DNA of 64,000 nt from NCBI GenBank assembly GCA_031551635.1, contig JAVBNH010000002.1, forward strand, positions 1 to 64,000, written 5' to 3'. Position 1 is the stretch's first letter. Every line of letters starts with the position of its first letter. This document shows, one piece after another, positions 15,452-24,331 of the stretch. The notes beneath the pieces were generated by a model. The model was not told where the DNA came from, did not search any database, and was given only the letters and a program-made list of their open reading frames with translations. Both the position numbers and the translations under genes were made by a program. This DNA is from JAVBNH01 sp031551635 (lineage in GTDB: Bacteria > Bacillota > Clostridia > Oscillospirales > Acutalibacteraceae).

Positions 15452-16944
15452 TTTTAGCTTTGATTAATCATAAATTTTTATATGAGACTGAAAATGTTTG
15501 CAGGATTTTTTATCCTCTTGAAGATATTTCGGTTATAAGCGATTATCCCGCTCAGGGTGAGTATATTCTGTCGGAAATTGCCGAAAATGAAGGTAATACT
15601 GTCGCCAGAGCGGCTCTGAGTTTTGATGAAGATTTTACTTACGAAATATCTCTAGCTAAAAACGCCGGGGATAAGCAGAAGGAGCTTTCGCTCGCTCAGT
15701 GCCTTTACAGGGTTTTGAGCCGTAAGCTGAATTATTCCCCTCCCTGGGGAATACTGACAGGTGTGCGCCCGGAAAAGCTGATGCGCTTCCTCACCGATAC
15801 TAACGGAAAACATGAAGCTGTCAGCTATTTTAAAAATGAGCTGTTTGTGAAGGATGAAAAAATAAAGCTTGCCTGCGACATATATGATATACAGTCGCAT
15901 ATAATAAATTCCTCCGGCAAAAATTCGTTTTCCCTTTATATGTCAATACCCTTCTGTCCCACTCGCTGCAGCTACTGCTCCTTTGTTTCTCATTCGGTAG
16001 CAGGCGCGAAAAAGCTAATCCCCGAATATATCCGGCTTTTATGCGAGGAAATAGCATATACTGCTGAAATAGCAAGACGGCTCTCATTGAAGCTTGAAAC
16101 AGTATATTTCGGCGGCGGAACACCCACCGTACTCACCGCTTATGAGCTTGAAACAATACTTTCCGCGCTTTCGCAGAGTTTCGGTGGAATGATGAGAGGT
16201 GTTCGTGAATATACTGTTGAAGCGGGTCGTCCCGATACTGTGACGCTTGAAAAGCTTGAAGCGCTCAAAAAAAACGGAGTGAACCGCGTCAGTATAAATC
16301 CCCAGACCTTTTCACAGGAAATTCTTGATAATATAGGCAGAAAGCATACTGTCGCTCAGACACTAGAAGCCTTCGGGCTTGCGAGAAAGGTCGGCTTTGA
16401 CAATATCAACATGGATTTCATCGCCGGACTTCCGGGGGAGACTGATGAGGTTTTTTTAGAGGGCATAAACAAAGGTATATCCCTCTCAGCTGAAAGCATA
16501 ACGGTTCACGCTATGGCGCTCAAGCGCTCGGCTGAGATTGTCACCGAAGGCAGACAGCATTCGGTATTTTTACAAAAAGATAATAAAAATGAACGCGCCG
16601 ACTGCAAAAACACCGACAGTAAAACTGATATGGCAATGACGGCGCTCACCTCGACCGGCTACAAACCGTATTATATGTACCGCCAGAGCCGTTCACTCGG
16701 GAATCTCGAAAACATCGGCTACTCGAAGCCAGGTTTCGAAAGCCTTTATAATGTATATATGATGGAGGAGATTCATACCGTACTCTCCTGCGGCGCGGGA
16801 GCCGTGACGAAGCTCAAGTCACCGGTTTCGGCATATATAGAACGCATATTCAACTTTAAATATCCATACGAATATATTGACCGTTTCGAGGAAGTTCTCT
16901 CCAGAAAAGAAAGGATAGTGAAATTTTATGGCGAACATCAATAA
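15448..16944 (+). CDS. hemZ: HemZ-type radical SAM protein (coproporphyrinogen III oxidase-like)
   Basis: 498 residues. The N-terminal part (1-160) is the HemZ-specific extension with SPPWGILTGVRPEKL. The radical SAM cluster motif CPTRCSYC is at 170-177 (C170, C174, C177), followed by FGGGTPT (SAM-binding GGE-like site) and the HemN-type C-terminal region. Relatives remove hydrogens oxidatively from coproporphyrinogen without oxygen; many HemN-like proteins have other roles, so haem synthesis is a family-level inference. It overlaps the hydrolase (4 bp) and the downstream kinase (17 bp) genes, forming one operon. Confidence 0.9.
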   Translation: MILALINHKFLYETENVCRIFYPLEDISVISDYPAQGEYILSEIAENEGNTVARAALSFDEDFTYEISLAKNAGDKQKELSLAQCLYRVLSRKLNYSPPWGILTGVRPEKLMRFLTDTNGKHEAVSYFKNELFVKDEKIKLACDIYDIQSHIINSSGKNSFSLYMSIPFCPTRCSYCSFVSHSVAGAKKLIPEYIRLLCEEIAYTAEIARRLSLKLETVYFGGGTPTVLTAYELETILSALSQSFGGMMRGVREYTVEAGRPDTVTLEKLEALKKNGVNRVSINPQTFSQEILDNIGRKHTVAQTLEAFGLARKVGFDNINMDFIAGLPGETDEVFLEGINKGISLSAESITVHAMALKRSAEIVTEGRQHSVFLQKDNKNERADCKNTDSKTDMAMTALTSTGYKPYYMYRQSRSLGNLENIGYSKPGFESLYNVYMMEEIHTVLSCGAGAVTKLKSPVSAYIERIFNFKYPYEYIDRFEEVLSRKERIVKFYGEHQ

Positions 16945-17854
16945 CTATTTCGATTTTATCAATGACTCAGCGAGCGAGGACCCCGCCATGCTCATTAGCG
17001 ACGCGGAGGAACGTTACGCAAACATAGTCGACATGACTGCCGATAAAATCCTTGAACGCGGCGGCGCGGAAATTGTTATGCTCGCGGGACCCAGCTCATC
17101 AGGCAAGACCACCACCGCCAAACGCCTGAAGGCAAACCTTGAGCAGAGGGGTTACAATGTAAATACAATTTCACTGGACGATTTTTATCTCGATAAGGGG
17201 ACAGGACCGAAAAACTCGGACGGCTCGGACGATTATGAATCGGTTCACGCCCTCGACATACCCTGTTTGAAGGAATGTCTGCTGAAGCTTCTCAATGACG
17301 GCTTTGCAGAGTTTCCGGAGTTTGATTTTACCTCGGGCAAACGATTGGCAAAAAGCCGCGGCGTTGCGCTCGGGAAAAATGACGTTATTATTATCGAGGG
17401 GCTTCACGCCCTCAACCCAATCATCACCGACACCCTTCCGAAGGCGCGGCTGGTTAAGATTTATATCAGCCTTTCGAGCAGAATTTATAACGAGGACATG
17501 GGAATTGTTCTTAATAAGCGAAATCTGCGTTTCACACGCAGGCTTGTCAGGGACTATAAGTTCAGAGGCAGCTCAACACAAAATACCTTCACACTTTGGG
17601 ATAATGTTCTTCTCGGTGAGAATATCTACCTTATGCCCTACCGTGAGCTTGCTGATATAAAAATTAACTCGATTCATATCTATGAGCCCTGTGTTTTCAG
17701 GAATGAAGCCATTAAACTGCTTGATATGGTAGACCTTGACAGCGAGCATTATCCGGCGGCTCAGAGATTAATAAAAAGCCTGAAGAAGTTTAAGCCGCTT
17801 CCCGCAGAGCTGGTACCTCAGACCTCATTGCTCCGGGAGTTTTTGGGATATTGA
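16928..17854 (+). CDS. nucleoside (uridine) kinase-like protein, PRK/UdK family
   Basis: 308 residues. The Walker A motif GPSSSGKTT is at 54-62 and the PRK/UdK substrate-loop motif SLDDFYLD at about 85-92; IIIEGLHALNP is the Walker B equivalent. It is longer than Udk (about 210) and matches the clostridial form that lacks the TGS domain of the 550-residue version. It probably phosphorylates a nucleoside or related sugar. It starts inside the end of hemZ (17-bp overlap), so translation is coupled. Confidence 0.85.
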   Translation: MANINNYFDFINDSASEDPAMLISDAEERYANIVDMTADKILERGGAEIVMLAGPSSSGKTTTAKRLKANLEQRGYNVNTISLDDFYLDKGTGPKNSDGSDDYESVHALDIPCLKECLLKLLNDGFAEFPEFDFTSGKRLAKSRGVALGKNDVIIIEGLHALNPIITDTLPKARLVKIYISLSSRIYNEDMGIVLNKRNLRFTRRLVRDYKFRGSSTQNTFTLWDNVLLGENIYLMPYRELADIKINSIHIYEPCVFRNEAIKLLDMVDLDSEHYPAAQRLIKSLKKFKPLPAELVPQTSLLREFLGY

Positions 17855-17879
17855 TATTAATATTCGGGGTTGATTATTT

Positions 17880-19661
17880 TTGGCAAGAAAAAAACAGTCA
17901 CTTGAGGGCGGCGCGCTTATCCTTATAGCCTCCTCCATAATAGTCAAAATTATCGGTGTTTTGTATAAAATCCCGATAAGGGACGCAATCGGTGTCACCG
18001 GAAGCGGCTATTATGATATTGCTTATAATGTTTATATCCCGATATATTCAATAGCGCTTGCCGGTATGCCCGTTGCAATCTCAAAGCTGGTTTCGCATTA
18101 TGCCGCTCTCGGCAGATTCAGGGATGTCAGGCGCGTGAAAAAAGTGGCTACAATGCTGTTTTCCGTCACCGGAATAGTCGGCACAGCTTTGATTTTCTTA
18201 ATAGCCTACCCCTACACAAGCATGAAATGGGCTCTTTCGATTAACACTCCCGAGGCTTTGCCCTCAATGCTTGTCATAGCACCGTCGGTATTTGTCTGCT
18301 GCATGATGGCGGCATACAGAGGTTATTATAACGGGCTTCGGAATATGTACCCGACAGCTATATCAGAGATAATCGAAGCCGCCGGAAAGGCAATAATCGG
18401 CGTAATGTTTTCAAGAGGTGTCATAAACTACGCCGTCAAGCGTTTCGAAGCCGGGCAGACTGTTTTCGGGGAAACAGTAGCCGACAGAAGCGCGGCGGTA
18501 AAAGCCTGCCTGCCTTATGCGACAGCTGCGGCAATCGCCGGAGTGACCATAGCTACTATGCTGACGCTCGGATTTCTTTATCTCAGACATAAAAAAATAG
18601 GTGATAAAATAACCGCCGAGGAGCTCAGAGCCTCACCCCGCCCCGATTCGCCGAACATGATAGCGAGAAATCTACTGGCAATAGCCATACCTGTCGTCAC
18701 CGGCACACTCATTTTCAGCATCACAAATTTTCTTGATTCGTGGATAGTTCTCAACCGACTGAGCAGCGTAACCGGAGCGAACGCAGATATAATAAGGAAT
18801 ATGTTTCACCTGTCGGGCGTTGAAGCGGGTGACTTGAAGGACTTGATTTACGGCGCATTCACCTATTCTCTCGACTTCAGAACGCTGCTGCCGACGCTTA
18901 CAATGACCCTAGGCGTCAGTGTAATACCTGTTCTGACCGAGGCGATGACGCTTAATTTGCGCTCGAACATAAAAAGGTCTATAGAATCAGTAATAAAACT
19001 GACAATGATGATAGCTCTGCCTGCCGGTTTCGGTCTTGCCGCTCTGGCTGAACCTATTCTGCGGCTGATGTATGGCGGCAAGGCTGATTTCGTCGCAACT
19101 CTCTCTATATCCGTGCCGAGCCTTGTCTCATATGGACTTATGGCGTTTTTGCTCTCCTCTTCCCAGCCAATGTCAAGCATCCTTCAGGGGCTTGGACGAC
19201 CGGATTTACCGTTATTATCAACAACAATAGGCGTCAGTCTTAAAATTCTCTTTAATTTTGTTCTTATCGGAATCCCGCAAATCAATATTTTCGGCGTAAT
19301 CGCAGGAACCTTTGTTTGCTACGGTACGATTGTTTTGCTCAATTATATAAATATCGTGCGTATATCGAAAGTAAAAATTGATTTGAAGAAGATATTCTTT
19401 AAGCCCCTCCTGTCGGCGGCGGCTTCAGGAATCGCCGCTTACTCGATTTACGGAATATGCAGTAAGATTATTCCCGCGGGTGATGTGAGCGGCAGAATCA
19501 ACGGAAATGCCTTTTCGGCATTGATTGCGATAGGCGCAGCGGTGCTTGTTTACGCCATTGCCCTTCTGTTTTCGCGAACAATTTCCCGAAATGAGATTTT
19601 ATTGTTACCAAAAGGTGAAAAAATTTCGAAAACACTTGAAAAATATGGATTAATCAGTTAA
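17880..19661 (+). CDS. SpoVB/MurJ-like lipid-linked polysaccharide flippase (MOP superfamily)
   Basis: 593 residues with about 14 membrane helices. The N-terminus GGALILIASSIIVKIIGVLY and IGVTGSGYYDIAYNVY are typical of the stage V sporulation protein B group of the MOP exporters. Relatives flip undecaprenyl-linked wall precursors during spore cortex or cell-wall synthesis. The start is TTG 17880 behind GGGGTTGATT. It lies between the kinase and mazG in the order found in spore-forming clostridia (spoVB-mazG-HU-rqcP). Confidence 0.9.
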   Translation: MARKKQSLEGGALILIASSIIVKIIGVLYKIPIRDAIGVTGSGYYDIAYNVYIPIYSIALAGMPVAISKLVSHYAALGRFRDVRRVKKVATMLFSVTGIVGTALIFLIAYPYTSMKWALSINTPEALPSMLVIAPSVFVCCMMAAYRGYYNGLRNMYPTAISEIIEAAGKAIIGVMFSRGVINYAVKRFEAGQTVFGETVADRSAAVKACLPYATAAAIAGVTIATMLTLGFLYLRHKKIGDKITAEELRASPRPDSPNMIARNLLAIAIPVVTGTLIFSITNFLDSWIVLNRLSSVTGANADIIRNMFHLSGVEAGDLKDLIYGAFTYSLDFRTLLPTLTMTLGVSVIPVLTEAMTLNLRSNIKRSIESVIKLTMMIALPAGFGLAALAEPILRLMYGGKADFVATLSISVPSLVSYGLMAFLLSSSQPMSSILQGLGRPDLPLLSTTIGVSLKILFNFVLIGIPQINIFGVIAGTFVCYGTIVLLNYINIVRISKVKIDLKKIFFKPLLSAAASGIAAYSIYGICSKIIPAGDVSGRINGNAFSALIAIGAAVLVYAIALLFSRTISRNEILLLPKGEKISKTLEKYGLIS

Positions 19662-19683
19662 TATATAGGGGCGATAAAAAACT

Positions 19684-20481
19684 ATGGACTTTTTGCTGAA
19701 AAAAAGTTATAATTTTGATGATCTTTTAACAATAATGAAAATCCTGCGTTCGGACGAGGGCTGCCCCTGGGACAGAGAACAAAACCACGAAAGCATCAAG
19801 AAAAATTTTATTGAGGAGACCTATGAGGTTGTCGAGGCAATAAATAAGTCAGACGATGCTTTGCTTTGCGAAGAGCTGGGTGATGTTCTGCTTCAGATAG
19901 TTTTTCATTCGCAAATGTCAGCGGAACGCGGCAGCTTTGATATTGAGGCGGTTGCAGATGGGATTTGCCGCAAGCTAATTGAGCGTCATCCGCACGTTTT
20001 CAGTGACACGCAAGTGAAAGACAGCGGCGAGGTGCTCAGAAACTGGGACAGGATTAAAACCGAAAGCAAGCACCGCGACACTGTGAGCGATGAAATGCGT
20101 GCCGTACCAAAGGAGCTTCCCGCTTTGATGAGGAGCGAAAAGCTGCAGAGGAAGGCTGCAAAGGTCGGCTTTGACTGGAAGGATGTTAGCGGCGCGATGG
20201 AAAAATGCCGCGAGGAGCTCTCAGAGCTGCAGGAAGCGGTAAAATCGCAGGACAAGCTTAATGCCGAGGAGGAGCTCGGGGATCTCCTGTTCAGTGTTGT
20301 CAATGTGTCTAGATTCCTTGAGCTTGACAGCGAGGACGCATTAAACAAAGCTTCGCAGAAGTTCATATGCCGTTTCGAGAGGGTGGAGCGGCTGGCGGGA
20401 GAGAAGGGAATAGATATAAAAAATTCATCCCTCGTGGAGCTGGACAAGCTCTGGGATGAAGCAAAAAAACTTTCCCGATAA
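19684..20481 (+). CDS. mazG: nucleoside triphosphate pyrophosphohydrolase MazG
   Basis: 265 residues with two MazG domains: the first carries CPWDREQNHESIKKNFIEET and EELGDVLLQIVFH, the second EELGDLLFSVVNVSRF. The ExxED-type metal sites are intact in both. It hydrolyses NTPs and dNTPs to NMP and pyrophosphate, cleaning nucleotide pools and lowering (p)ppGpp in E. coli. It lies 22 bp after spoVB and is followed by HU and RqcP. Confidence 0.95.
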   Translation: MDFLLKKSYNFDDLLTIMKILRSDEGCPWDREQNHESIKKNFIEETYEVVEAINKSDDALLCEELGDVLLQIVFHSQMSAERGSFDIEAVADGICRKLIERHPHVFSDTQVKDSGEVLRNWDRIKTESKHRDTVSDEMRAVPKELPALMRSEKLQRKAAKVGFDWKDVSGAMEKCREELSELQEAVKSQDKLNAEEELGDLLFSVVNVSRFLELDSEDALNKASQKFICRFERVERLAGEKGIDIKNSSLVELDKLWDEAKKLSR

Positions 20482-20554
20482 TTACGATTCCAATAGCTGC
20501 GCTTTTTTAGCATATGCTTATGGATATATATTATGGTGAAAAGGAGGATGTATA

Positions 20555-20830
20555 ATGAATAAAACTGATCTTATCAATGCAGTTGCCGAGAAAGCAGGTT
20601 GCTCTAAAAAAGATGCCGATGCAGCAGTCAACGCTGTAATCGCTTCCGTTTCTGACGCTTTAGCCGCCGGCGATAGCGTACAGCTGGTCGGTTTCGGCAC
20701 CTTTGAGGTTCGCGCTCGTGCTGAGAAGCAGGGACGTAATCCCAAAACAGGCGAAGCCATCACTGTTCCCGCAGCGAAAGTTCCCGCCTTTAAAGCTGGC
20801 AAGGCACTCAAGGATGCCGTTGCGAAATAA
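20555..20830 (+). CDS. hup: HU family DNA-binding protein
   Basis: 91 residues, standard HU length. It begins MNKTDLINAVAEKAGCSKKD. The beta-arm region VGFGTFEVRARAEKQGRNPK leads to GEAITVPAAKVPAFKAGKAL, with the conserved Pro at the arm tip. As a homodimer it bends and compacts DNA. A strong SD, AAAAGGAGG, precedes the ATG and a terminator hairpin follows at 20886, so it is likely expressed highly and separately as well as from the operon. Confidence 0.97.
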   Translation: MNKTDLINAVAEKAGCSKKDADAAVNAVIASVSDALAAGDSVQLVGFGTFEVRARAEKQGRNPKTGEAITVPAAKVPAFKAGKALKDAVAK

Positions 20831-20885
20831 TTTTAGTTCATATACGGAAGAAACTATTTAGGGAATGTGTTTGGGATTCAAAAAA

Positions 20886-20911
20886 AAGGTTCAGTTACTG
20901 AACCTTTTCCC
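20886..20911 (+). terminator. hairpin terminator after HU
   Basis: AAAAGGTTCAG-TTA-CTGAACCTTTT is a perfect 11-bp stem with a tight loop ending in TTTT. The palindrome works on both strands. Confidence 0.8.
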
Positions 20912-20998
20912 GAACCGGCTCTGCCGAGGTTTCTTCCGTCTTACTTTTTTTATTATTTCCAGAACGGAATATGAATATAATAAGATAGGATATGTATA

Positions 20999-21241
20999 AT
21001 GCGACTTGATAAATATTTAAAGGTTTCAAGGCTAGTGAAAAGGCGCACGGTCGCCAACGAGCTCTGCGACGCGAAGCATGTCGATGTGAACGGCAAAACC
21101 GCCAGAGCGTCATATGAGATAAAAGCCGGAGACCTCATTGAAATTCAGATGGGCAGTAATAAAATCAGAGCCGAGGTAGTGAGCATCAGCGAACACGCGA
21201 CAAAGGAAAACGCGGCGTTGATGTACAGGCTTTTAGATTAG
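20999..21241 (+). CDS. rqcP: S4-domain RNA-binding protein, RqcP (Hsp15-like)
   Basis: 80 residues. The S4 domain MRLDKYLKVSRLVKRRTVAN plus VDVNGKTARASYEIKAGDLI covers nearly the whole protein. In Bacillus, RqcP (YabO) works with RqcH in ribosome-associated quality control, helping to add alanine tails to stalled peptides. The mazG-HU-rqcP neighbourhood matches that of other Firmicutes. The yabP/yabQ/divIC genes that often follow are not here; an unrelated minus-strand gene comes next. Confidence 0.93.
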   Translation: MRLDKYLKVSRLVKRRTVANELCDAKHVDVNGKTARASYEIKAGDLIEIQMGSNKIRAEVVSISEHATKENAALMYRLLD

Positions 21242-21242
21242 G

Positions 21243-21280
21243 GACTATTTGAATGATGATTAATCATCTTTCAAATAGGA
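21243..21280. terminator. hairpin between convergent genes (GATGATTAATCATC core)
   Basis: CTATTTGAATGATGA pairs with TCATCTTTCAAATAG around a TTAA loop with one T-T mismatch. It lies between rqcP (+) and the end of the minus-strand operon. The GATGAT/ATCATC core recurs in hairpins after several other genes (14638, 27615, 36537, 46504, 50493). Confidence 0.75.
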
Positions 21281-21877
21281 GTCTGTCTGTGTATCACAAA
21301 AATGCCGAATTATCAACTGCTTAATCAGGCTGAAAAGCTCTTCCTGATTGAGCTGTTTTTTATACTGCTCGTCAATTTCACTCATGCGTTCTTCGTCGTA
21401 TGAGGTTTCCTCATCGTTTTTGTCAAACATTGCGAACATGGCTTTTACAGTCGGCGCGAGAGGACTTCCAATGGCCTCTAGGGCTTGCGGCGCAAGAGAA
21501 ATAAGCGGCTCGCCGTTTTTCTTAAAAAATTCGCTGAGTTTTTCGCCGCCGTCGAGTACAAGATAGTTCAAGGTGTAAATATATTGCTCGTTTATCGGCA
21601 GCTCTGCGAAGGCTCCCTTCAGGTCGCCGATTTTATCGAGCCGCAGCTGAATATTTGTCGCCGCTCCCTCAAGCAACTCGGGCATTTCCGCGTTTCTGAC
21701 TGTCTCGCTGTCGAGAACCCTGTATTTGTCGCGAAGGAAATTTTCATGCTTCATTTCCGACATCTGACGGTTTACTATGTCGGAGCGCTTTTTTTGCGCC
21801 ATAAGAGCTTTTCTTGAGACAATAAAAACTATCGGAACTAAGAGCGCCGCTATTATCCATACCTGCCAGGCTTGCAT
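21260..21877 (-). CDS. hypothetical membrane-anchored protein
   Basis: 205 residues from the ATG at 21877 (SD GGGAAAGGA is 10 bases upstream; the in-frame TTG at 21886 is too close to it). One N-terminal membrane helix (VWIIAALLVPIVFIVS) is followed by a soluble, mostly helical, acidic domain ending in SLIKQLIIRHFCDTQTDSYL. I do not recognise the family. It is the last gene of the trmN6-rsmI operon on the minus strand, which may be only a positional link. The 3' end runs into the convergent terminator hairpin. Confidence 0.7.
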   Translation of the reverse strand: MQAWQVWIIAALLVPIVFIVSRKALMAQKKRSDIVNRQMSEMKHENFLRDKYRVLDSETVRNAEMPELLEGAATNIQLRLDKIGDLKGAFAELPINEQYIYTLNYLVLDGGEKLSEFFKKNGEPLISLAPQALEAIGSPLAPTVKAMFAMFDKNDEETSYDEERMSEIDEQYKKQLNQEELFSLIKQLIIRHFCDTQTDSYLKDD

Positions 21878-21882
21878 TGTAA

Positions 21883-22728
21883 TCAATCCTTTCCCTTGTT
21901 TAGAATATAATATATATCGCTTTTTTTAACTGAGAATTTTTTTGCCGCCGCTTTAGCCGCCTCATTGCTCGAGGTTCCGTCCGCGACAAGCTCACGGGCG
22001 TATTCACACGCCGTTTCAAGAGCCTCCTCAGGGGTTATTTCTTCATCCTCGCTCTCAAGCGGCGACTCAATAATTATAACAAATTCACCCTTAACCGGCT
22101 TGTTCTTATATTCCTCAGCAGCTCTCGCAAGGCTTGTCCTCTCTACGTTTTCGTGGATTTTTGTCAGCTCTTTGATAATCGCGACGGTCCTGTCGCCGAG
22201 GACGTCAAAAAGGTCCTGAAGGGTATACTGCAGCTTATGGGGAGCTTCGTAAAAAATCATTGTCTTTTTTTCACTCTTAATCTCCTCGAGGTGCTTTTTC
22301 CGCGCTCTTTTATTTACGCTCAGAAAGCCCTCGAAGCTGAAGCGTGAGACATTCAATCCGCTAATCGCCGCGGCGGTAACTATTGCCGAGGGTCCCGGTA
22401 TGCTGGCAACTTTTACGCCGGAATTGTGGCATAAATCGACAAGTTCAGTGCCGGGGTCGGATATTGCAGGCATTCCCGCATCTGTGACGAGAGCGCAGCT
22501 TTCGCCTTCAAGCAGGCGGGCGGCAATCTCCTTGCCCATGTCAAAGCGGTTATGCTCATGATACGAAAGCATCGGCTTCTTTATATTATAGTGATTAAGA
22601 ATTTTAATCGTAACCCTCTTGTCCTCAGCGGCAATAAAATCAACCTTCTCGAGCGTTTCAAGCGCACGTTCTGATATGTCAGAGAGATTGCCGATTGGGG
22701 TGCCGACGACATATAAAATCCCGCTCAT
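21883..22728 (-). CDS. rsmI: 16S rRNA (cytidine-1402-2'-O)-methyltransferase
   Basis: 281 residues. The tetrapyrrole-methylase fold signature LYVVGTPIGNLSDIS is at the N-terminus, followed by AEDKR, ALVTDAGMPAISDPG (SAM-binding region) and ASIPGPSA, then FEGFL. It methylates the ribose of C1402 in the decoding centre of 16S rRNA. It overlaps trmN6 by 4 bp, the same pairing as Bacillus yabB-yazA-rsmI but without yazA. Confidence 0.96.
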   Translation of the reverse strand: MSGILYVVGTPIGNLSDISERALETLEKVDFIAAEDKRVTIKILNHYNIKKPMLSYHEHNRFDMGKEIAARLLEGESCALVTDAGMPAISDPGTELVDLCHNSGVKVASIPGPSAIVTAAAISGLNVSRFSFEGFLSVNKRARKKHLEEIKSEKKTMIFYEAPHKLQYTLQDLFDVLGDRTVAIIKELTKIHENVERTSLARAAEEYKNKPVKGEFVIIIESPLESEDEEITPEEALETACEYARELVADGTSSNEAAKAAAKKFSVKKSDIYYILNKGKD

Positions 22729-23504
22729 GTTGTTTTTTGTTCCTTTCCGTCATAATATTCGCCGACTATTTTTCTCATTTCCTGCGAATAGCTATCCTGA
22801 TTGCCTTCTATATATAGCTCTTTTTCAACGCTCAGACCGCTCCTGCTGCCGAGCTTTCCCTCAAGTAGCATAAGCCAGGGCGGTTTTCCGGTTCTCAGTG
22901 CGACAAAACGCAATCTTTTGGGCTCAATATTATACTTTTTCATCGACATTACAGCATCACACAGGCGTTCAGGTTTCAGACAAATTGCAAATCTGCCGCC
23001 AAAGCGCAACAGCTTTGACGCGGCACATGAAGCGTCGTCAAGTGTGCAAAAACTGTCATGCCGGGCGATTTTATCGCTGGCTGAGGAGGATATTATCCCG
23101 CTCCCGAGAGCTTTATAAGGCGGATTCATTGTTACAAGGTCGAAGCGTCCGAAATTTTCACTTTTTTTGAGATTGTCAGTATTTCTTAAATCGGCATTCA
23201 GTATCTCAAAACTTTCTTCAATCCCGCAAAACCTTACCGAACGCCTGAGCTGATTAATCGCCTGCTCTTGAATCTCCACACAGGTTATTTTAGTTTCCAA
23301 TCCCTCACGCAAAAAATAAAAGGGGATAATCCCGCAGCCGCTTCCGAGGTCGCAAACTGTTTCCCGGCGTTTGGGTGAGGCGAAAAAGCCCAGCAGCAGC
23401 GCGTCAGTACCGAAAGTATGCTCCCGCGACACAATAAGAGGGAGGGAGCTGTTTATATATTCAATATGCTCGCCTGCGCCGAGGCTGACTTTTTCGGTAT
23501 CCAC
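22725..23504 (-). CDS. tRNA1(Val) (adenine-37-N6)-methyltransferase-like (TrmN6/YabB)
   Basis: 259 residues. The SAM-binding DLGSGCG is at 52-58, followed by an acidic end of beta-2 (CVEIQ) and the N6-adenine methyltransferase catalytic motif NPPY at 127-130. The YabB-type C-terminus contains PKRLRFVALRTGKPPWLMLL. It probably methylates a tRNA adenine. It is the first gene of the minus-strand operon with rsmI. Its upstream region holds a long imperfect hairpin repeat (23539-23696). Confidence 0.88.
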   Translation of the reverse strand: MDTEKVSLGAGEHIEYINSSLPLIVSREHTFGTDALLLGFFASPKRRETVCDLGSGCGIIPFYFLREGLETKITCVEIQEQAINQLRRSVRFCGIEESFEILNADLRNTDNLKKSENFGRFDLVTMNPPYKALGSGIISSSASDKIARHDSFCTLDDASCAASKLLRFGGRFAICLKPERLCDAVMSMKKYNIEPKRLRFVALRTGKPPWLMLLEGKLGSRSGLSVEKELYIEGNQDSYSQEMRKIVGEYYDGKEQKTT

Positions 23505-23538
23505 CGCAAAACTCCTGACAAATTAAAATGTTTTTTAT

Positions 23539-23696
23539 ATTACCGCGTACGCAAACAGTCGACAATTTATGACGCAGGATTTTTTGTTCTGAGCAAGGCG
23601 GAGGACGTAGCTTTGCTGACGCAAGGCAAGGACGACAACAAAGCTCAGGACAAAAAAGACAAGTTAGAAATGACTACTGTTTGTGTGCGTGGTAAT
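23539..23696. repeat. 158-bp long imperfect inverted repeat between divergent genes
   Basis: The outer arms ATTACCGCGTACGCAAACAGT (23539-23559) and ACTGTTTGTGTGCGTGGTAAT (23676-23696) pair with three mismatches. Inner arms around TTTTTTGTTCTGAGC and GCTCAGGACAAAAAA pair again, and GCTTTG...CAAAGC forms the tip. The whole would fold as one long rod. It lies in the spacer between trmN6 (minus) and the ylxM promoter (+), and its DNA is more GC-rich than the surrounding AT-rich spacer. It is probably a mobile or structured repeat; I see no second copy in this window. Confidence 0.75.
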
Positions 23697-23839
23697 AGTA
23701 TACTATTTTTATTTGATAATGTAAATACAATGATTTTTCGCTTTTATTTGTTTTGCATAAAAATTATAAGGAACTGAAGGGGTGTTTTTTGTATAAAAAG
23801 ATGAAAAAGTGCCAGGGGTTGAAAAAGTATAAAATCCTA

Positions 23840-23898
23840 TTGACAAGACGGTTTCTTTCTTGTATAATACACGACTGTAAAGCGATTTGTCTTTACAG
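23840..23898 (+). promoter_or_regulatory. sigma-A promoter and leader hairpin of the ylxM-ffh operon
   Basis: TTGACA (23840-23845) and TATAAT (23863-23868) are perfect, with a 17-bp spacer. At the transcript start lies CTGTAAAG (23875-23882) with its inverse CTTTACAG (23891-23898), a small 5' hairpin that could protect the mRNA end. Confidence 0.87.
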
Positions 23899-23920
23899 TG
23901 CTTGAGAAGAAGGTGAGAGG

Positions 23921-24283
23921 TTGGCAAAAAATCTTGAGATAACTGTCCTGCTTGATTTTTACGGCGAAATTTTAACCGAGAAACAGCGCGATTATCTGTC
24001 TTTTTACTATAATGATGACCTTTCTCTTTCCGAAATTGCCGAAAATGAGGGAATCACAAGGCAGGGCGTCAGAGACGCTATAAAACGCGCGGAAAATCAG
24101 CTGCTTGACATTGAAAGCAAGCTCAAACATGTTTTTCGTTTTACGGAAATTAACAAAGCGATTCTCGAAATTATGGAGTGCGCAAAGGCTATAAATGAGT
24201 GCAATTTAAGAAGTAATCTCTCAAGAGAAATCAACGATTCCGCCGCCAGAATACAGTCTATAGCCACCGCGCTTTTTGAATAA
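23921..24283 (+). CDS. ylxM: YlxM/p13-like DNA-binding protein of the SRP locus
   Basis: 120 residues. The sigma-70 region-4-like HTH is seen in LTEKQRDYLSFYYNDDLSLS, EIAENEGITRQGVRDAIKRA and the following helix ENQLLDIESKL. YlxM is encoded just before ffh across Firmicutes and has been linked to SRP function. The start is TTG 23921, 5 to 8 bases after SD AGAAGGTGA, the same TTG pattern as other genes here. It is the first gene of the operon driven by the promoter at 23840. Confidence 0.93.
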   Translation: MAKNLEITVLLDFYGEILTEKQRDYLSFYYNDDLSLSEIAENEGITRQGVRDAIKRAENQLLDIESKLKHVFRFTEINKAILEIMECAKAINECNLRSNLSREINDSAARIQSIATALFE

Positions 24284-24331
24284 TAAAACCTTTAAATCCT
24301 TAAAACGAAAAGTAGAAACGGAAGAAATATA

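Noticed and set aside
23418..23777. 119-codon + strand frame between trmN6 and ylxM
   Set aside because: It crosses the start of trmN6 and the long inverted repeat; no homology features are visible.
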